NCBI GenBank assembly: GCA_030533315.1
Contig: JAUNJL010000069.1
Span: 1-12,493, forward strand
Reading direction: 5' to 3'
Length of the DNA stretch: 12,493 bases
Source of the DNA: Eubacteriales bacterium
GTDB taxonomy: Bacteria > Bacillota_A > Clostridia > Lachnospirales > Lachnospiraceae
A program made the translations under genes and the position numbers. Positions within the stretch are counted from its first letter, which is position 1. Each line of letters begins with the position of its first letter. Shown here in pieces: positions 6,282 through 12,493 of the stretch. Under the pieces are notes generated by a model. That model did no database searches and was not told where the DNA came from. It saw only the letters and a list, made by a program, of their open reading frames with translations.

Positions 6282-8090
6282 TTACTTATCCTCCCATCGT
6301 TTCTTTACCAGGTAGGCGGCGTCCTTTGGCTGACGGTCTCTTGTAAAAATACCCTTTTTATTTCCGTTTACCCGCATAATGCCCTGAGCAGTCTGAAAAT
6401 CCGCATAGTTCCAGATCAGTTCACCCTTCACAAAATCATACCGGTCAAATATCTGGAAATAGCCCTCCAAATACTCCTTCTGATATTCCTGGCTCCACAT
6501 CACCGATGGAAGCTTGTGAAGAGAGTCCAGGGTATCCGCCCCAAATTCCGTAAAGACAAAGGGGCGTTCCATCTGCTTCTCCTTCCAGCCCTCCATTTCC
6601 TCTGTAAATTCCTGAAGAGCCGTTTCCAGCTGCGAGCCTCCGTGGATGTACCAGCCATAGTACCGGTTCAGGCAGACGAAATCCATGAGGGAACAGCATT
6701 TACAAGCGCTGGGAGAGCTGCTGCCCTCCAGCACCCCGGTGAGAGGCCTTCCCTGAGGATCCAAGTCTCTTGCAAAGTCAAACAGGGACCGAAAGTACTC
6801 CTCTGCGATATCCGTGGTTGTTTCTGCTTCATTAAACAGGCTCCAGGCAATGACGGAGGGATGGTGTTTATCTCTTGTGATCATTTCCTCGATCGCCATT
6901 TTATGATTGTGCCGGAGAAGCTCTATGTCGGGACAGCCGCTGAAGAAATCCTTGGAGGATCTGCCCTGTCCGGCTTCCACGTAATTGACAAGGCTCCTCA
7001 TCATTCCCACTGCCGGAACCTCGTCGATGATCAAAAAGCCTTCCTCATCCGCCATCTGATACCACTCCTCCGCATAAGGATAATGACTGGTCCGAAAACA
7101 GTTGGCCTCGATCCATTTCATACATTCAAAGTCACGCTTTGCAATGGCATAATGAAATCCCCGGCCCAGCAGGTCAAAGTCCTCGTGGCGCCCGAATCCC
7201 TTCAGATACACGGGCTCACCATTAAGCAAAATATCCGTTCCCTTGATCTCAACGGTTCTGATGCCGATCCTGCTGCTGTACCGATCCACCAGGGCGTCTC
7301 CATCCACAATGCTGATCACCAGCGTATAGAGATAGGCGTCCCTTACCTTCCATAAGACAGGATGGCTGACGTACAGGGTTCCCTTTTTTCCTTCCTGCTC
7401 TGCCACAATCTCGCCCTTTTGATCCTTCAGCTGCACACGCACATCCCTTTGGCCATTGGTAAACACCTCATAGTCCACCCAGGCCTCCTGATCCTTCAGC
7501 CTGTAGCTGACCTGGAAGTCCTGAATGGCCTCACAAGGCGTCTGTACCAGCCACACGCTGCGATGTATTCCTGCATAATTAAAAAAGTCAAAATAGGGAA
7601 GCGCTAATTTTTCCTTCTCCTTCTGAATGACGGTCATCCCGCAGGGAATACTCGTCTCGTTTAATTCATTGTTCACCTGCACGACCAGAAGGTTTCTCTG
7701 GGTTCTGGATACCACCTCCGTGATATCGGCAACGACCGGGAGAAAGCCTCCCTCGTGCTTTGCCACCAAGACCCCATTACAGAATACAGAGCATCTGTGG
7801 GTGATGCTTCCAAAACGCAGGAGCACCCTGTCATCCGCAGCCTCCTTCGTACAGAAAAAGGAGGTTTCATACCAGAAATCCCCGCAAAAATCCCGCTCTT
7901 TTCTGGTGATGAACAGATCGTTAAAGCTGGATGGGACAGGCATGGAGATCCCCTCCGGGAGCCCTCTCTCATGCCAGCCCTCCTCCATGCCCCGGGCTTC
8001 GGGGTCAAACTGGAATTTCCAAAGGCCATCCAGTAATTTTGCCTTCCTTACTTCATTGTCAACCGGATATAATTCTGAATATGGTAACAT
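6282..8090 (-). CDS. uidA: Beta-glucuronidase (glycoside hydrolase family 2)
   Basis: This enzyme hydrolyses beta-D-glucuronides to glucuronic acid and an aglycone. From ATG 8090 (GGAGG 5 bases upstream; the GTG four codons earlier lies inside that site) it has 602 residues, against 603 for E. coli UidA. Domain order is the sugar-binding jelly roll, an Ig-like domain (about 190-280) and a TIM barrel (about 285-602). The acid/base is E421 in SLFNEAETT, and the nucleophile is E515 in FVFTEFGAD. The NKK triplet at 577-579 matches the N-x-K motif that reads the glucuronate carboxylate and separates glucuronidases from galactosidases of the family. The segment after IIDEVPAVG (about 357-395) is long, as in Loop 1 enzymes. 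There is no signal peptide, so it is cytosolic. It is the last gene of the sugar ABC operon, 39 bases after a permease. Confidence 0.93.
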   Translation of the reverse strand: MLPYSELYPVDNEVRKAKLLDGLWKFQFDPEARGMEEGWHERGLPEGISMPVPSSFNDLFITRKERDFCGDFWYETSFFCTKEAADDRVLLRFGSITHRCSVFCNGVLVAKHEGGFLPVVADITEVVSRTQRNLLVVQVNNELNETSIPCGMTVIQKEKEKLALPYFDFFNYAGIHRSVWLVQTPCEAIQDFQVSYRLKDQEAWVDYEVFTNGQRDVRVQLKDQKGEIVAEQEGKKGTLYVSHPVLWKVRDAYLYTLVISIVDGDALVDRYSSRIGIRTVEIKGTDILLNGEPVYLKGFGRHEDFDLLGRGFHYAIAKRDFECMKWIEANCFRTSHYPYAEEWYQMADEEGFLIIDEVPAVGMMRSLVNYVEAGQGRSSKDFFSGCPDIELLRHNHKMAIEEMITRDKHHPSVIAWSLFNEAETTTDIAEEYFRSLFDFARDLDPQGRPLTGVLEGSSSPSACKCCSLMDFVCLNRYYGWYIHGGSQLETALQEFTEEMEGWKEKQMERPFVFTEFGADTLDSLHKLPSVMWSQEYQKEYLEGYFQIFDRYDFVKGELIWNYADFQTAQGIMRVNGNKKGIFTRDRQPKDAAYLVKKRWEDK

Positions 8091-8129
8091 AATGTCCTCC
8101 ACGTTTGTAAATGTATTCTCACTAAGATA

Positions 8130-8975
8130 TTAACCTTTGATCCCTGAGCTGGCAATCCCTTCCACGAAATATTTCTGAAGGAAGATAAAGAGAATGAGCA
8201 CGGGGATCAGCGCCACCACCGCCGCCGCCATGATCTGAGCATAGTTTGACGAGTATTGAGAGTTAAACATACGCAGCATTAACTGAATCGTCTTTTTGTT
8301 GGTGGAAGAAAGATAGATCAATGGCCCCATAAAATCGTTCCATTCAAAGGTGAAGGAGGTGATCGCCAGGGTTGCCAGAGCCGACTTGGAAAGGGGCATC
8401 ATCACCTTCCACCATATGCCGTATTCTGACAGGCCGTCAATACGGGCAGCCTCCAGCAGCGCATCCGGGATTCCCATAAAGAACTGCCTCATAAGGAATA
8501 CCCCCATGGCCGTAAAAGCGTGCATCAAAACAATGCCCAGGTGGCTGTCTGTCAATCCCAGCATGGTCATCATCTTAAACTGCGGAACCATGTAAACCTG
8601 CCAGGGAATGGAAATGGTCAGCACGTACATCATAAACAAGGTATCCCTGCCCCGGAAGGTCAGCTTTGCAAAGGCGTAGGCCGCAAAGCTTGAGGTAACG
8701 ATCTGCAGGACCGTGGTAAAAAAGGTCAGCTTGATCGTGTTGAAAAAGCCTGTGAGCAAGGGTACCTTTTCCCAGATCTCTTTGTAATTCTGCCACTGAG
8801 GAACCTGGGGGATCCACTGAATGGGATAGCTAAAAACATCCTTTTCCAATTTCAGGGATGCAGAGATCATCCATGCAAAGGGGATGAGCATGATGAAGGC
8901 AATCAAGATCAAAAGCACGTACAGCACGGTCCTTTGAATCAGAGCACTTCTTTTCTTCTTCTGTCTTATGTTCAT
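8130..8975 (-). CDS. Sugar ABC transporter permease, MalG-type (CUT1)
   Basis: One of two membrane subunits of a carbohydrate uptake ABC transporter. The protein has 281 residues with about six hydrophobic segments (near 17-38, 80-103, 112-132, 143-163, 195-212, 246-268) after a basic N-terminus. The cytoplasmic coupling loop carries the EAA signature EAARIDG (175-181) followed by WWKVMMPL, which docks on the ATPase. AGGAGG lies 7 bases before the ATG. Only 14 bases separate it from the preceding permease gene and 39 from the glucuronidase, so co-transcription is nearly certain. The substrate is inferred from the neighbour: probably a glucuronide or glucuronate-bearing oligosaccharide. No ATPase gene is present. 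Confidence 0.93.
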   Translation of the reverse strand: MNIRQKKKRSALIQRTVLYVLLILIAFIMLIPFAWMISASLKLEKDVFSYPIQWIPQVPQWQNYKEIWEKVPLLTGFFNTIKLTFFTTVLQIVTSSFAAYAFAKLTFRGRDTLFMMYVLTISIPWQVYMVPQFKMMTMLGLTDSHLGIVLMHAFTAMGVFLMRQFFMGIPDALLEAARIDGLSEYGIWWKVMMPLSKSALATLAITSFTFEWNDFMGPLIYLSSTNKKTIQLMLRMFNSQYSSNYAQIMAAAVVALIPVLILFIFLQKYFVEGIASSGIKG

Positions 8976-8989
8976 TACAAAGCCTCCTA

Positions 8990-9868
8990 CTACATATAGC
9001 TTGTCATTTTCTTTTCTACTTTGAACTGAATCAAGGTAACCGTCATAACAATGACGAACAATACCATGGAAACCGCACTGGCGTAGCCGAATTTGGAGTT
9101 GACAAAGGCGCTGTTAAAAATGTGGTACGCCAACACCTTGGTCGCCTCTCCCGGACCGCCTTGAGTCGTAATGTACATAATGTCATAAGATTTGAAGGTG
9201 GATACCATCAGCATCATTAAAATATAAAATGTGGTCGGCGTGACACAGGGCCAGGTCACATACCTGAATTTCTGAAAGCTGTTGGCGCCGTCAAGAGAGG
9301 CCGCCTCATAAAGCTCCTTGGAGACGCCCTGAAGTCCGGCCAGGTAAACCACCATGTAATACCCCATGTTTTTCCACACGGTTAAGCCGATGATCGTGGG
9401 GAGAGCCCATGTCTGAGAAGCCGCCCACCTGGGAGGATTAGAAACCCCCAGAGCCATTAAAAAGCTATTGATGGGCCCCCTGTCCGGATTAAACAGCGCC
9501 ATCCATACCACGGCTACTGCCACCAGGGAGGCAATATAGGGGAAGAAGAGAACGGATCTGAAAAACACCCGTCCTTTCAGTGGCTTGTTCACCACGATTG
9601 CCAAAAGCAAGGCAATAAAAAGGGTGACGGGAACCGTGACAACGGTGTAGAAGATGGTATTTTTCAAGGAAATGTAAAAACTGGGGTCCTTGGTGAACAT
9701 GGTAATAAAGTTATCCAGACCTATAAACTTCATCGTGTTTCCTGAGTTCCATTCAAAAAAGCTGAGGATCAGGGAAAAGACGATGGGAATAAAGGTAAAG
9801 ACGAGAAAGCCGATAAAGTTGGGTAAAATAAACGAACATATGATCAATGCTCTTTTTTTCTGTTTCAT
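8990..9868 (-). CDS. Sugar ABC transporter permease, MalF/UgpA-type (CUT1)
   Basis: The partner membrane subunit. From ATG 9868 it has 292 residues, beginning MKQKKRALIICSFILPNFIG, a normal start for this family. About six transmembrane segments are visible (near 8-35, 70-93, 104-125, 157-178, 213-228, 263-281), and the EAA loop reads EAASLDGANSFQKFRYVTWP (188-207). The start was chosen because GAGGTG lies about 8 bases upstream. The open frame continues 35 codons further (to 9973), but that part runs into an intergenic hairpin and is unlike the family. It is placed between the binding-protein gene and the second permease. Confidence 0.93.
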   Translation of the reverse strand: MKQKKRALIICSFILPNFIGFLVFTFIPIVFSLILSFFEWNSGNTMKFIGLDNFITMFTKDPSFYISLKNTIFYTVVTVPVTLFIALLLAIVVNKPLKGRVFFRSVLFFPYIASLVAVAVVWMALFNPDRGPINSFLMALGVSNPPRWAASQTWALPTIIGLTVWKNMGYYMVVYLAGLQGVSKELYEAASLDGANSFQKFRYVTWPCVTPTTFYILMMLMVSTFKSYDIMYITTQGGPGEATKVLAYHIFNSAFVNSKFGYASAVSMVLFVIVMTVTLIQFKVEKKMTSYM

Positions 9869-9932
9869 AGCGTACACCTCATTTTCTAATACAGTCATTC
9901 CATCCTGCCGCCGCAGAAGGAATGATACAAAT

Positions 9933-10002
9933 AAGAGCAATGAACTCTTTTGCAAGCCAATACCGGCAAACATCCCACATTTGCAAATGGTTCATTGCTC
10001 TT
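9933..10002 (-). terminator. Intercistronic hairpin, possible attenuator
   Basis: Between the binding-protein gene and the first permease, 9933-9945 (aagagcaatgaac) is perfectly complementary to 9990-10002 over 13 bases. A further 7 pairs form between TTTGCAA at 9949-9955 and TTGCAAA at 9981-9987, across a small internal loop. On the minus strand the stem is followed by CTCTTATTTGT, an imperfect U-rich tract. Such stem-loops after the first gene of sugar ABC operons commonly protect the binding-protein mRNA or terminate part of the transcripts, giving more binding protein than permease. Whether this one terminates or stabilises cannot be told from sequence. A shorter TCCG-CTG-CGGA hairpin (10016-10026) lies nearer the stop. 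Confidence 0.7.
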
Positions 10003-10037
10003 TCATCCTTACTGCTCCGCAGCGGACCGTGATGGTC

Positions 10038-11327
10038 TTATCCCTGGATTCCCTCTACTCGTTCCTTGGCATTTTCAATGCCCTCTTCAGCAGAAACACT
10101 ATTGGTCATCACAGAGCTGTGCATCTCGCCCAGTATGTTTTCGATCTCCTTCGCATTTGGATCCATAGGTGTCTCTATCACAGAATTAACATCGCCTGTG
10201 ATATACTTTGACAGATTTTCCGGTGCATTGGGATATTTTTCCGGCAGCTTGTCAAAGATCTCTCTTACACCGTCGGAGATATATCCGGGAACAATCCCGT
10301 TCTCTGCCAGAATCTTCGCTCCATTGTCCCCACAGATGTATTTGATAAACTTCCATGCCTCATCCGCATGCTTTGCATAGGCTCCGATGGACACGGGGGC
10401 AACGCTTCCAACTCCGTTTTCATTTCCCATACCATCGTTGTTGGGAAGGCTGCACACGCCCCAGTTAAAATCCTTTACGTTTTCGCAGAGCATGTTGATA
10501 TACCAGGTTCCAATGGGAAGCATGGCTGCCTGCTGGTTGTAGAATACTCCGGAGTAATGCAGATTGGAGGATTTCAGTGCGCCGTAGTCCATGATCACTC
10601 CCTCCTCCTGCATGGCAAGGATCTCGTCATAATACTCCTTCAGAAGGTCGTAGGTGGACACGTCATCTGGATTGTAGGTTCCCAGTCTTCGCACCTGATT
10701 GGTCACATTCGTGGTCCAGGTATGGATGTGAGCTCCGTATACCTTGTCATTTCCTTCGCCAGAGGTCAGCTTTTCAGCCAGCTGGTGGAACTCCTCCATG
10801 GACATTCCATCCTCTGGATAATCAACCTGTGCAGCGTCAAAAAGGTCTTTGTTGTAGTAGAGAAGCGTGTTGTCAGAACGGAAGGGAACGGCATAAACCT
10901 TGTCATCCATCTTCAGGGCTTCCACAAGGCCCTTATAATCGGCGGCATCAAATTCACTGTCACCCTCTATTTTGTCATCCAATGCAAGCAGATGTCCCTG
11001 TTGGATCAAAGCAGCGATACTGGGCATATCCTTTGTGAACACCACGTCAAAATCAGCCTTTCCGCCCAGCTGCGTCGTGATGGTGGTGTTGTACTCATCG
11101 GATGGAAATTCCACCGGCTCAATGGTGATATCCGGATTTTCCTTCATAAAGTCATCGAACAAGGTTTTAAAATATTCTGTGTTGGAATAGTCCCACATAG
11201 CCACTCTCAAAGTTACCTGGTCGGAATCCGCAGCCTTTCCTTCTGATGCGTTATCCTTGGAACCGCATCCTGCTAACAAACCGATCGCCATACATCCTAA
11301 AACAACTGCAAATTTCTTGCGCATCAT
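10038..11327 (-). CDS. Sugar ABC transporter substrate-binding lipoprotein (family 1)
   Basis: An extracellular solute-binding protein anchored to the membrane by lipid; it captures a sugar and presents it to the permeases. The protein has 429 residues. A basic N-terminus (MMRKKFA) and hydrophobic core lead to the lipobox LLAG-C21, where signal peptidase II would cut. A Ser/Asp/Lys-rich linker follows, then a MalE-like fold beginning VTLRVAMWDYSNTEYFKTL, with VYAVPFRSDNTLLYYNKDLF and the C-terminal repeat of the fold (VAPVSIGAYAKHADEAWKFI). AGGAGG lies 7 bases before ATG 11327. It is the first gene of the operon, divergent from an AraC-type regulator. Specificity is inferred from the linked glucuronidase. 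Confidence 0.92.
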   Translation of the reverse strand: MMRKKFAVVLGCMAIGLLAGCGSKDNASEGKAADSDQVTLRVAMWDYSNTEYFKTLFDDFMKENPDITIEPVEFPSDEYNTTITTQLGGKADFDVVFTKDMPSIAALIQQGHLLALDDKIEGDSEFDAADYKGLVEALKMDDKVYAVPFRSDNTLLYYNKDLFDAAQVDYPEDGMSMEEFHQLAEKLTSGEGNDKVYGAHIHTWTTNVTNQVRRLGTYNPDDVSTYDLLKEYYDEILAMQEEGVIMDYGALKSSNLHYSGVFYNQQAAMLPIGTWYINMLCENVKDFNWGVCSLPNNDGMGNENGVGSVAPVSIGAYAKHADEAWKFIKYICGDNGAKILAENGIVPGYISDGVREIFDKLPEKYPNAPENLSKYITGDVNSVIETPMDPNAKEIENILGEMHSSVMTNSVSAEEGIENAKERVEGIQG

Positions 11328-11354
11328 TTTTTCTCCTCCTTTAATATCGGGTTA

Positions 11355-11426
11355 GCAAATTTGTGCACATTTTGCTGATAGTGAAAATATATCATATTTT
11401 TTTGTGTATTTCTTCCTTATTTGTGC
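11355..11426. promoter_or_regulatory. Candidate operators in the divergent intergenic region
   Basis: An imperfect palindrome at 11355-11375 reads GCAAA, two T, the perfect core TGTGCACA (11362-11369), one T, then TTTGC. TTTGTG also occurs as direct repeats starting at 11360, 11401 and 11420, spaced 41 and 19 bases (about four and two helical turns); the outer two extend to identical ATTTGTGC exactly 60 bases apart. A weak minus-strand -10, TATATT (11386-11391), lies between them without a recognisable -35, as expected for an activator-dependent promoter driving the binding-protein gene. These are inferred binding sites for the adjacent AraC-type protein; part of the signal could be chance in A/T-rich DNA. 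Confidence 0.45.
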
Positions 11427-11432
11427 TATAAT
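11424..11432 (+). promoter_or_regulatory. Extended -10 promoter of the AraC-type regulator
   Basis: TGCTATAAT is a perfect extended -10 element (TATAAT at 11427-11432). No good -35 stands at 17 bases (GTGTAT); TTGTGT at 11402-11407 is 19 away. The expected start near 11439 gives a leader of about 60 bases. The -10 abuts the third TTTGTG repeat (11420-11425), so a protein bound there would occlude it: a possible autoregulation site. Confidence 0.65.
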
Positions 11433-11497
11433 TATGTCATATAGTGCTGACAAAGAGAACATGTTGCCTAATAAAGAAAGGAAAAACAACAAGTGTT

Positions 11498-12457
11498 ATG
11501 GAAATAATGGCAGGAGATATCAATCTGATACAAGCCTCTCACAACATCACACAACAGCATGTTACATACCCTCTTCACTTTCACAACCATTCTTACGAAA
11601 TGATGCTGGTTAAGTCCGGACATATCACCTATTTTATCGACCATGTGGCATACCGCCTGGAATCTGGGGATGTAACGCTGATCTCTCCTGGAGACCTTCA
11701 CGGGCTAAGTGTCCAGGACGAAAGCACATACGAACGTTATCCCGTCCATTTTGGCAGAAAAGTGGGCTCTGCGCTGTGCAGCTCCGAAACGGATCTTCTG
11801 GAATGCTTTCATACGGACGGCAAAAAGGTCTGTCATCTGTCAGAGGAAGAATCAGAAGAATTTATCTATTACTGCAATCAGCTGATCCGCAGCCTGGATA
11901 CGAAGGAGTTTGGTTCGGACATCCAGCAGAAATCCTGTCTGTCCCTCCTACTGATCCTGATCAACAAGGCCTACACCCATTCTCCCATGAAGCACATCAA
12001 CGTTCTCCCGGTTTTGATCAAAAATACCATTCAGTATATTGAGAAGCATCTAACAGAAGATTTCAGCATTCAGGATATGTCCTCCACCTTAAACATAAGC
12101 AGAAGCCGCCTGATGCACAGCTTCAAAGAAAAAACCGGTTTATCCGTGTGGAATTACGTGACACTCAGAAGGATATCCCGGGCAAAGGATCTGATCCAGG
12201 GGGGAAAGAGCATTACGGAGGCCTGCTTTGAGTCAGGCTTCCAGGACTACGGCCATTTCATCAAAACATTCCGAAAATTTAACGAAGATACGACTCCCGG
12301 AGAGTTTGCAAAGGAATGCTCTGCCAACCGCATAATCCACGAAAAAACAGAGAAGAATGCGGATCCTGCATTCCCGAGTGCAAAAGATGGAGACAAGACC
12401 GATGACAGGCGGCGGGGCAAAGGCACCGGCCGATCCCGTCATCATGAAGATGGGTGA
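11498..12457 (+). CDS. AraC-family transcriptional regulator
   Basis: A sugar-responsive DNA-binding regulator, by position probably an activator of the divergent transporter-glucuronidase operon. From ATG 11498 it has 319 residues. The N-terminal cupin ligand domain (about 20-90) has HFHNHSYEMMLVKSG and LESGDVTLISPGDLHGL. The C-terminal AraC domain (about 172-270) has a first helix-turn-helix near 188-212 (FSIQDMSSTLNISRSRLMHS) and a second near 238-262 (SITEACFESGFQDYGHFIKT), ending in PGEF. The start is uncertain: a GTG at 11444 extends the frame by 18 codons, and neither has a strong ribosome binding site (AAAGGA is about 17 bases before the ATG). About 49 residues follow PGEF, a charged, low-complexity tail longer than usual, which overlaps another open frame. 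Confidence 0.88.
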   Translation: MEIMAGDINLIQASHNITQQHVTYPLHFHNHSYEMMLVKSGHITYFIDHVAYRLESGDVTLISPGDLHGLSVQDESTYERYPVHFGRKVGSALCSSETDLLECFHTDGKKVCHLSEEESEEFIYYCNQLIRSLDTKEFGSDIQQKSCLSLLLILINKAYTHSPMKHINVLPVLIKNTIQYIEKHLTEDFSIQDMSSTLNISRSRLMHSFKEKTGLSVWNYVTLRRISRAKDLIQGGKSITEACFESGFQDYGHFIKTFRKFNEDTTPGEFAKECSANRIIHEKTEKNADPAFPSAKDGDKTDDRRRGKGTGRSRHHEDG

Positions 12458-12493
12458 TACAAGCTGTGAAAACCGCAGAGTTGCCCTGTGGGC
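12402..12493 (+). CDS. Unrecognised protein, N-terminal fragment at window edge
   Basis: An open frame, shifted relative to the regulator gene, reads MTGGGAKAPADPVIMKMGDT and continues to the window end. GGAG lies about 9 bases before ATG 12402; ATGs at 12387 and 12357 in the same frame are alternatives. Codon third positions look like those of neighbouring genes. It would overlap the 3' end of the regulator gene by 56 bases. I do not recognise the product, and only about 30 residues are visible, so this may be chance. Confidence 0.3.
   Translation, partial: MTGGGAKAPADPVIMKMGDTSCENRRVALW

Noticed and set aside
6516..7355. 279-codon open frame on the plus strand
   Set aside because: It lies wholly antisense to the glucuronidase gene, whose catalytic motifs and ribosome binding site are clear; the protein has no recognisable domain.
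10368..11246. 292-codon open frame on the plus strand
   Set aside because: It is antisense to the binding-protein gene, which has a lipobox, a family fold and a good ribosome binding site.

Overview
The window looks like chromosome from a Gram-positive anaerobe of the Clostridia, most likely a gut Lachnospiraceae. The evidence is the rpmJ-rpsM-rpsK-rpsD-rpoA-rplQ gene order, an L17 with the long internal insertion seen in that group, strong AGGAGG-type ribosome binding sites, the murT/gatD pair, and a CUT1 sugar ABC transporter beside a GH2 beta-glucuronidase. Genus and species cannot be read from the sequence.

Layout. Everything from 66 to 11327 lies on the minus strand, so transcription runs from high to low coordinates. 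At the right end an AraC-family regulator (11498-12457, +) is transcribed divergently from a sugar operon: lipoprotein substrate-binding protein (10038-11327), two membrane permeases (8990-9868, 8130-8975) and a cytosolic beta-glucuronidase (6282-8090). A strong-looking promoter with an A/T-rich upstream element follows at 6220-6270. It leads into the distal part of the ribosomal-protein superoperon: rpmJ, rpsM, rpsK, rpsD, rpoA, rplQ (6136 down to 2511), closed by an intrinsic terminator at 2447-2484. Then come murT and gatD (2275 down to 66), which amidate lipid II. A possible plus-strand gene starts near 12402 and leaves the window.

How the genes work together. The regulator, binding protein, permeases and glucuronidase form a plausible capture-import-hydrolyse unit for glucuronides: the ABC transporter carries the substrate in and a signal-less glucuronidase cleaves it in the cytoplasm. 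No ATPase is encoded here, so a shared ATPase elsewhere is expected. The ribosomal genes make 30S/50S proteins and the RNA polymerase alpha subunit. MurT and GatD form one enzyme.

What is unusual. (1) The approximately 390-base gap between rpmJ and rpsM has no credible gene but is almost fully tiled by hairpins. Several have 11-base loops, and two loops share TACCGAG. It sits where an S4-controlled leader would be expected and may be an undescribed structured RNA. (2) The usual infA/map/adk/secY neighbours of rpmJ are replaced by the glucuronide locus. (3) GatD has an N-terminal extension with a conflicting start signal. (4) The regulator/binding-protein intergenic region has phased TTTGTG repeats and an imperfect palindrome, candidate operators.
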